In this document: piece by piece, positions 6,789 through 11,397 of the stretch
Position numbering within the stretch: the stretch's first letter is position 1
Layout of the letters: the number at the start of each line of letters is the position of its first letter
Source: Sutterella sp.
GTDB lineage: Bacteria > Pseudomonadota > Gammaproteobacteria > Burkholderiales > Burkholderiaceae_F
Assembly (NCBI GenBank): GCA_020025915.1
Contig: JAHHRH010000043.1
Span: 1-11,397, forward strand
DNA length: 11,397 nt
Direction of reading: 5' to 3'
Notes under the pieces: model-generated
What the model saw: only the letters and a program-made list of their open reading frames with translations
Database searches by the model: none
What the model was told of the DNA's origin: nothing
Made by a program: the position numbers and the translations under genes

Positions 6789-6956
6789 TTAGATCCCGAA
6801 GTAGGCAAACATGTCTTCAATCGTGCGATAGGTGCGGCCTTCGTACGAAATACCGCCCGTCTTGTCCTTGAGGTAGCGACGACAAGCGGTATAAAGGCGA
6901 AATCGATGACGGCCTTCCCAAGCAAGATATTTTTTCGCTCGAATGATTTTTCTCAT
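6789..6956 (-). CDS. Small basic protein of 55 residues, unknown function
   Basis: Begins at ATG 6954-6956, preceded by AAGGAG with six bases of spacing, one of the best ribosome binding sites in the window. A slightly longer frame begins at 6983 but overlaps the ribosome binding site. The protein starts MRKIIRAKKYLAWEGRHRFR and ends TYRTIEDMFAYFGI; it is rich in Arg and Lys in the first two thirds, and more acidic and aromatic at the end. There is no signal peptide or membrane segment. Basic charge would suit nucleic acid or ribosome contact, but that is a guess. I do not recognise the family. A TACAAT at 7003-7008 (minus strand) could be a -10 element without a clear -35. It could alternatively be a degenerate fragment of a longer gene, though nothing before or after continues the frame. 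Confidence 0.6.
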   Translation of the reverse strand: MRKIIRAKKYLAWEGRHRFRLYTACRRYLKDKTGGISYEGRTYRTIEDMFAYFGI

Positions 6957-7323
6957 GTTGCACTCCTTTTTCGGCTCAACCATTCTTTGAGGGCATCTTT
7001 ACATTGTAGTCGACCCAGGACTTGGTTGGCTATAAGGCAAAACGCCACGCTCTCACAGAGCAAAAAAGCTTGTTTTTTCTTCAAAAGAGGCGTATCTTAA
7101 CCATAGGACAACGGCTTTCGCGGCAGTTCGGCCTATGCCTGCGCTTCCATCTAGATTGAAGTCTATCGTTACTGAGAAGCACTTTTTGTCCGCGTACACC
7201 TTGTCACTCAGGAGGTCGGTAAAGCCTCCGTTGCCAAAGTTGGCCCGACCGCTCAAGATGCCGTTGGGCCACTTTGTTTTTAGGCTTTGGCTCAGTTTTT
7301 GTTGGTCGATGCACCAAAGCAAA
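6957..7323. other. Stretch without a supported gene
   Basis: About 370 bases lie between the small basic protein and the metallopeptidase terminator. A minus-strand frame (7053-7331) reads GRANFGNGGFTDLLSDKVYA and DFNLDGSAGIGRTAAKAVV, which looks protein-like, but it has no ribosome binding site and no family I can name. An overlapping plus-strand frame (7135-7383) lacks a ribosome binding site too and ends just inside the metallopeptidase gene. Either could be a gene remnant or a shadow of a non-coding repeat. No RNA gene was recognised. Confidence 0.4.
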
Positions 7324-7349
7324 GCGGCCAATCGTGACCGATTGACCGC
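7324..7349 (-). terminator. Intrinsic terminator of the metallopeptidase transcript
   Basis: On the minus strand, GCGGTCAATCG, loop GTCA, CGATTGGCCGC forms an 11-bp stem with one G-U wobble, followed by TTTGCTTT. It lies about 20 bases after the metallopeptidase stop codon. On the plus strand the stem is followed by TTCTTCTTTCTT, so it could also work in the other direction. Confidence 0.75.
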
Positions 7350-7369
7350 GTTCTTCTTTCTTCGCTCGA

Positions 7370-8257
7370 TTAAAGCGTCTTAGCATCCCAGCTATTACAG
7401 ACGCCCGGGTTTCCAGACTCAAACCCACGCTTAAACCAGCGTAAGCGCTGTGCTGAGGTTCCGTGTGTAAAGCTATCTGGCACCACACGTGCCGTTGCTT
7501 CTTTTTGCAGTCGATCGTCACCAATCGCGGTAGCTGTATTAAGAGCTTCTTCAATGTCGCCTGCTTCTAAGATGCCACGCTTTTCCATGTAATGTCCCCA
7601 AACGCCCGCAAAGCAGTCTGCTTGCAGTTCCATACGGACTTGAAGGCGGTTCGCTTCGATTTTGGAAGCTCGTTGCTGCAACTGATGGACTTTGTCTGAA
7701 ATGCCTAAGAGTGTCTGCACATGGTGACCGACTTCGTGGGCTAAGACATAACCTAAAGCAAAGTCACCGCCACCGCCGAGCTTACGCTGCATGTCCTTAT
7801 AAAACGACAAATCCACATAGACCCTGCGGTCGCCAGGACAATAAAAGGGCCCCATTGCCGACTCGCCATAACCACATGCCGTCGATGTTGCGCCGCTATA
7901 GAGCACAAGGCGTGGATATTGATACACCTGACCAGACGCTCTAAAAATCTCCGTCCAAACGTCCTCTGTCGTTTTGAGTGCAACTTTAGAGAATTTTGCA
8001 AGCTCTTCTTCTTGCGCTGTGCTTTGGTAAGGTGCGCTTTGTGTTTGCGTTGGCGGTAAGGCAATGGGACCGCCCGTGAACAAGGGCGTTAAGTCGATCC
8101 CATAAAAGCCCGCGATCACAACGATCGCAATCACTGCGAAGCCCGTTTTGCCTCGAAGCGGAATGCGCGGTCCTCGCGTATAACGCGGAAAACCGCCCAT
8201 TTGAGCGCCGCGTCGGTCTTCGACGTTTTGGCTTTCTTCTAGATCTTGCCAACGCAT
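7370..8257 (-). CDS. ypfJ: YpfJ-type neutral zinc metallopeptidase
   Basis: A 295-residue membrane-anchored putative metallopeptidase (zinc_peptidase family, known from E. coli YpfJ and Klebsiella KPN_02809). The N-terminus MRWQDLEESQNVEDRRG is the family hallmark, followed by a single membrane segment at about residues 39-54 (GFAVIAIVVIAGFYGI), then the domain presumed to face the periplasm. The zinc-binding HExxH is HEVGH at 174-178 in VLAHEVGHHVQTLLG. ELQADCFAGVW (210-220) downstream probably supplies a further acidic ligand. The conserved end FTHGTSAQRLRWF is at 263-275. The start ATG 8257 has GAGGAG seven bases upstream; the frame could extend to TTG 8272, but that would overlap this site. 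It follows the lysR gene by 25 bases on the same strand, so the two may be cotranscribed, although a functional link is not evident. The substrate and physiological role of this family are not established. Confidence 0.93.
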   Translation of the reverse strand: MRWQDLEESQNVEDRRGAQMGGFPRYTRGPRIPLRGKTGFAVIAIVVIAGFYGIDLTPLFTGGPIALPPTQTQSAPYQSTAQEEELAKFSKVALKTTEDVWTEIFRASGQVYQYPRLVLYSGATSTACGYGESAMGPFYCPGDRRVYVDLSFYKDMQRKLGGGGDFALGYVLAHEVGHHVQTLLGISDKVHQLQQRASKIEANRLQVRMELQADCFAGVWGHYMEKRGILEAGDIEEALNTATAIGDDRLQKEATARVVPDSFTHGTSAQRLRWFKRGFESGNPGVCNSWDAKTL

Positions 8258-8282
8258 CTGCGTTCTCCTCAAAATAGAATGT

Positions 8283-9272
8283 TCAAATAAAAGGTAATTC
8301 TATTTCAGCTAGATCGAAAATGGCTTTTGCTTTGACAGCCACTCTGGCTCGAACCCAAGTTAGTAATGGTGAATTGGCAGTGCTTTCATGCCAAAATAAA
8401 CCAGGTAGCCAAGGAAGACTTAATGTGTCTTCCATTCTTAAAACATCTAATGGGATGGATTTTGCTAAGCGCAGGGCTGTTTCACGAGGTGTTCTCATAA
8501 CAAGGTCTGACTCTGCAACGAGAGAGGCACCAGCTACGAAGAAGGGCATTTCACAACAGACTTTGTCGTGTAGATTTTGAGCTTGTTGGCCGATAATGAG
8601 GCGAGGACCTTTAGTTGCCATAGTAATGGCAACACCGACGTGGTTATATTGGCCAACATCTTCGAAGGTGAGTCGGCGTTGTTGAGATATAACGCTTAAT
8701 GGATGGTTATGTCGGACAAGAAGTACGTGGTTTGATTTAAATAATGTCTGTTCTTTAAAGTCTGCTGGTCTAGGTTTTCCTTCCATCGAGTAAAACGCCA
8801 AATCGAGTTCACCTTCTCGCATGGATTTGATCATGTCTGGAAAACGGTCGAACACTTGGAAGTGAATACCAGGAGCTTCTTTATTGAGCTCAAGGATCAC
8901 TGGTGTTAGTAAGGTATAAAACGCATTATCGATGGCTACAATGCGTACAATTCCCTCAGCATTTGTTGGATCAAACGTTGTATCGCGAACAAAGAGTGCT
9001 TTCATACTATTTATAGCCACATAAAGAGGTTGCTTGAGACTTTCCATCCGTCGTGAAGGGTACATCCGTCCAGCTGATGGTACAAAAAGAGGATCGTCAA
9101 ACCAATCACGTGCTTTTCCGAGTAGACGTGAAGCAGTTGGTACAGACAGTCCTAAGATGTCACAGGCTCGACTTAACACATTGGTTTCGTAAAGGGTTAA
9201 AAGTAATCGATACACACGGTATGGGTTACTTTCATCTATATCTTTTGGGATCTCTCGGTTTACGTTTTGCAT
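8283..9272 (-). CDS. LysR-type transcriptional regulator divergent from assT
   Basis: A 329-residue cytoplasmic DNA-binding protein. The winged helix-turn-helix lies at about residues 18-78: NVLSRACDILGLSVPTASRL (31-50) is the HTH, and DPLFVPSAGRMYPSRR (60-75) is the wing. The co-inducer domain of the periplasmic-binding-protein type follows at about 107-310, from GIVRIVAIDNAFYTLL. It differs from standard members: the usual Ser-Gln-Pro-Ala-Val-Ser of the recognition helix is SVPTAS, and the linker reads GKARDWFDD instead of the common LE-x-x-LG. The N-terminus is about 15 residues longer than usual. The start ATG 9272 has GAGAG at a fitting distance. Placed head to head with assT over 235 bases, it probably controls that gene and perhaps itself; the inducer is unknown, though an aryl sulfate or phenol related to AssT is a reasonable guess. 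Confidence 0.9.
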   Translation of the reverse strand: MQNVNREIPKDIDESNPYRVYRLLLTLYETNVLSRACDILGLSVPTASRLLGKARDWFDDPLFVPSAGRMYPSRRMESLKQPLYVAINSMKALFVRDTTFDPTNAEGIVRIVAIDNAFYTLLTPVILELNKEAPGIHFQVFDRFPDMIKSMREGELDLAFYSMEGKPRPADFKEQTLFKSNHVLLVRHNHPLSVISQQRRLTFEDVGQYNHVGVAITMATKGPRLIIGQQAQNLHDKVCCEMPFFVAGASLVAESDLVMRTPRETALRLAKSIPLDVLRMEDTLSLPWLPGLFWHESTANSPLLTWVRARVAVKAKAIFDLAEIELPFI

Positions 9273-9399
9273 CAGTCACTCTCGGTGTATGGTTTTCTAT
9301 GTCGGGATCGTCGAGTTTAGAGTTTTTTCCTAGTTAATGGATATCGAGACTGGCTAAACCTATACGCTGTCACAACAACTAAAAAATGCATTTTCATTT

Positions 9400-9429
9400 T
9401 TGTGATCTCGCTCGGATAGTCTCCATAAT
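9400..9429 (+). promoter_or_regulatory. Candidate sigma-70 promoter of assT
   Basis: TTGTGA (9400-9405) as -35 and CATAAT (9424-9429) as -10, separated by 18 bases. The -10 matches the consensus at five of six positions and the -35 at four of six. Transcription would begin near 9436, giving a leader of roughly 70 bases. A weak -35 is common for promoters that need a LysR activator. Confidence 0.45.
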
Positions 9430-9440
9430 AGGCAATATTA
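9426..9440. promoter_or_regulatory. AT-rich dyad overlapping the assT -10; possible LysR site
   Basis: TAATA, five bases, TATTA forms a perfect dyad of 15 bases that overlaps the candidate assT -10 element. LysR-type proteins bind AT-rich interrupted dyads in the intergenic region with their target, so this is a candidate operator. It does not fit the strict T-N11-A spacing, and its position at the -10 would suit repression better than activation. Confidence 0.3.
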
Positions 9441-9464
9441 AGTGGAATTTTTAGACTTCTCCCT

Positions 9465-9478
9465 AACGCAAATGCGTT
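9465..9478. promoter_or_regulatory. Short hairpin in the assT leader
   Basis: AACGCA (9465-9470), two bases, TGCGTT (9473-9478) form a six-base interrupted palindrome, 16 bases before the AGGAG (9495-9499) of assT. It could be a protein-binding site or a small mRNA structure near the ribosome binding site. The loop of two bases is too small for a stable hairpin unless the inner A-T pairs open. Confidence 0.3.
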
Positions 9479-9507
9479 CTCTTTGACCATTTCTAGGAGA
9501 GACTTCT

Positions 9508-11331
9508 ATGCTTTTTCAATTAAAGACAGTTGCTATCTTGACTGCAGCCGTTATGATGGTGGGTACTGCAGTGGCTAGTGGTGGCGCTTCGGGCCCGGCC
9601 GTGAATTTTGCTGTGCAAGGTAATATTGGCGAAGTTATTGTAAATCCTTACGATGTTGCACCATTGACTGCGGTAATTCGCAATGGTGGTTATGAACTAA
9701 AGGACGTTGAAGTTCGCGTTGTCCCAAAGCTCAATGGTCAGGAAATCAAGTACAAGGTGTCGGAACGCCAATTGAAGACTCATGCAGGGATTCCAGTTTT
9801 CGGCCTTTATCCTGACTACATAAACACTGTTGAAGTTAAGTACACTCGTTTGCACGCTGGCAGCAAGGCTGAAACATTCAAAGAAAGTTATCAGTTTTAT
9901 GCACCGCCTGTTTACACCCGTTCGAACGGTACTCGCAATCAGAAGGGTACGATGTTCGATACTGAAGTCATAAAAGTTCACCCAGATTTCAAGGATCGTC
10001 TTTATTTAGTCGGTAATCAGCTTTCTCCAATCGCGCCACACGGTGCGCATTTCGTTTGGAATAACCCGATGGGCGGCGCCCTTGAATGGGCTTTTAACTC
10101 CCAGATTGGTATTATTGACACTGCTGGTGAGGTTCGTGGTTACTTATTGGATGACAAGTTAAGTGATCCCAAAGATCCATGGTCTTCGGGGTACATGATG
10201 GGTTTCCAGCAGACCAAGGATGGTGCACTGACTTGGGGGTTCGGTCAGCGATATGTCAAGTATGACTTGATGGGACGTAAGATCTTTAATCGTCTTTTAC
10301 CACCTCAGTATTCGGATTTTTCACACGCCTTTGATAATGCTCAGAATGGCCATAGCTTCTTACGTGTCGCTAATGCTGACTATCGTCGACGTGATGGCAA
10401 GCGTGTTCATACTGTACGTGATGTGATTGTAGAGTTAGACGAAAATGGTGGAGTTGTTGATGACTTCCGTCTTTACGATATTCTTGATCCGTATCGTGAC
10501 AATGTCGTAAAGGCAATGGACCAAGGAGCTGTCTGCTTGAATATTGATGCAGAAAAGGCAGGTCAAACGTTGTCGGCTCAAGAGCTCGCAAAAATGGACG
10601 AAAATGGTCAGTTTGGTGATATCGCAGGTGTGGGACCTGGTCGAAACTGGGCTCATGTGAATTCTGTTGATTATGATCCAACAGACGACTCGATCATCAT
10701 TTCTTCTCGTCACCAAGGGATTGTAAAAATCGGGCGTGATAAGAAGGTGAAGTGGATCCTTGCGTCGCCTGAAGGCTGGAAAAAGGGACTTAAGGAAGCT
10801 CTTTTGACGCCAGTAGATAAGACTGGCAAGCCCATAAAGTGTGAAGGTTCTAAGTGTGAGGGTGATTTTGACTGGTCTTGGACTCAGCATACGGCTTGGC
10901 GTATCGATTCGAAGTCTGACAATAATATCCTTTTCCTGTCGGTCTTTGATAATGGTGATGCTCGTGGTATGGAACAACCGCCGCTTCCCGATATGAAGTA
11001 TAGCCGTGCTGTTGTTTACAAGATTGACCAAAGGAAGAAAACAGTAGAACAGATTTGGGAAGTGGGTAAGGAACTAGGTCATCCGTATTTCTGTCCTGTG
11101 ACTGGTCTCACGAAATATATGGAAGATACTGACACAATGATGGTGTATTGGTCGACCGCCGGCTTGGGTGCTACGCCTGAGAAGGCAGGTAATAAGTTGG
11201 GTCGTGTGATGCCGCATATCTGTGAATATCGATGGGGCGAAACGACGCCTGTTGTCGATATTAAGCTGAACGATACGTTTGGTTATCAGTCGTTCCCAAT
11301 CAATGTTGATTTAGCCTTTACAAAGAATTAA
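9508..11331 (+). CDS. assT: Periplasmic arylsulfate sulfotransferase (AssT)
   Basis: A 607-residue enzyme of the size of E. coli AssT (598), which moves sulfate from one phenolic compound to another without PAPS. The signal peptide MLFQLKTVAILTAAVMMVGT ends with cleavage probably after AVA (23), so it is exported. The first part (about 30-140) forms the beta-sandwich of the family, the rest a beta-propeller. Catalytic residues line up by motif and spacing with those of the E. coli enzyme: H273 (FSHAFDNAQNG), H383 (NWAHVNS), R401 (SSRHQG) and H461 (WTQHTAW), the His that carries the sulfate in the E. coli enzyme. Cys445 and Cys450 just before H461 correspond to the disulfide needed in E. coli AssT and made there by DsbL/DsbI. 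AGGAG is eight bases before ATG 9508. The gene is divergent from a LysR-type regulator. The physiological donor is unknown; aryl sulfates from host or microbial phenols are likely. Confidence 0.95.
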   Translation: MLFQLKTVAILTAAVMMVGTAVASGGASGPAVNFAVQGNIGEVIVNPYDVAPLTAVIRNGGYELKDVEVRVVPKLNGQEIKYKVSERQLKTHAGIPVFGLYPDYINTVEVKYTRLHAGSKAETFKESYQFYAPPVYTRSNGTRNQKGTMFDTEVIKVHPDFKDRLYLVGNQLSPIAPHGAHFVWNNPMGGALEWAFNSQIGIIDTAGEVRGYLLDDKLSDPKDPWSSGYMMGFQQTKDGALTWGFGQRYVKYDLMGRKIFNRLLPPQYSDFSHAFDNAQNGHSFLRVANADYRRRDGKRVHTVRDVIVELDENGGVVDDFRLYDILDPYRDNVVKAMDQGAVCLNIDAEKAGQTLSAQELAKMDENGQFGDIAGVGPGRNWAHVNSVDYDPTDDSIIISSRHQGIVKIGRDKKVKWILASPEGWKKGLKEALLTPVDKTGKPIKCEGSKCEGDFDWSWTQHTAWRIDSKSDNNILFLSVFDNGDARGMEQPPLPDMKYSRAVVYKIDQRKKTVEQIWEVGKELGHPYFCPVTGLTKYMEDTDTMMVYWSTAGLGATPEKAGNKLGRVMPHICEYRWGETTPVVDIKLNDTFGYQSFPINVDLAFTKN

Positions 11332-11390
11332 GAGAATCTTTAGCTAAAAAATGGACATGAGGACAAATCCGTTCTCACCCTCTATGATGA

Positions 11391-11397
11391 AAAGGAG
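11391..11397 (+). promoter_or_regulatory. Ribosome binding site at the right edge (next gene cut off)
   Basis: AAAGGAG ends the window, 60 bases after the assT stop. A start codon would fall just outside. No intrinsic terminator is seen between (only the 10-base palindrome TTTAGCTAAA at 11339-11348), so the following gene may be transcribed together with assT. Confidence 0.6.

Noticed and set aside
7054..7080. A-run/T-run near palindrome around AAAAAAGCTTG
   Set aside because: Only A-T pairs hold the stem and the flanks do not pair, so a terminator or operator role cannot be supported.
10435..11031. Minus-strand frame of 198 codons
   Set aside because: Antisense to assT, with no ribosome binding site and no recognised family.
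1..11397. CRISPR array, tRNA, rRNA, integrase or phage genes
   Set aside because: No regularly spaced repeats, cloverleaf-like sequences or recognisable integrase or structural phage proteins were seen on either strand.

Overview
The window looks like a chromosomal segment of a gut-type betaproteobacterium, most likely Sutterellaceae (Sutterella, Parasutterella or a relative). The reasons are a periplasmic AssT arylsulfotransferase divergent from a LysR-type regulator, a C69-type dipeptidase, a medium-GC proteobacterial style of codon use, and clear Shine-Dalgarno sequences before most genes. The taxonomic call is an inference from gene content; no rRNA or other marker is present.

Layout. 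On the left (1-2760) are a short-chain dehydrogenase on the minus strand (140-922) and, divergent from it, a decayed gene for a YczE/DUF6198-type integral membrane protein (1029-1637) with one in-frame amber codon and two frameshifts. An intact EamA/DMT-family transporter follows (1703-2608) and ends in a hairpin that resembles both a terminator and an IS200/IS605-type end. A very regular 17-bp hairpin (2713-2752) separates it from the convergent next gene. In the middle (2777-6314) a minus-strand C69 dipeptidase gene is interrupted by one TGA at a position where the family normally has tryptophan, with the frame open on both sides. After a gene-free stretch of about 440 bases with small repeats comes a plus-strand RecD/Dda-like superfamily 1B helicase that retains all the motifs I could check.

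Right of the helicase (6325-8257), on the minus strand, are a small lipoprotein with a twin-arginine-like signal, a 55-residue basic protein with a strong ribosome binding site, about 370 bases with no convincing gene, and a YpfJ-type neutral zinc metallopeptidase. The right end (8283-11397) is the most functionally coherent part: a LysR-type regulator divergently transcribed from assT across a 235-bp intergenic region with a plausible promoter and two dyads. The window ends exactly on a ribosome binding site (AAAGGAG), so another gene almost certainly starts just past the edge and may be cotranscribed with assT.

No CRISPR array, rRNA, tRNA or intact mobile element was found. I see no clearly new multi-gene system. 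The strongest leads are the two interrupted genes, the lysR-assT unit with its unseen downstream partner, and the unrecognised small basic protein.
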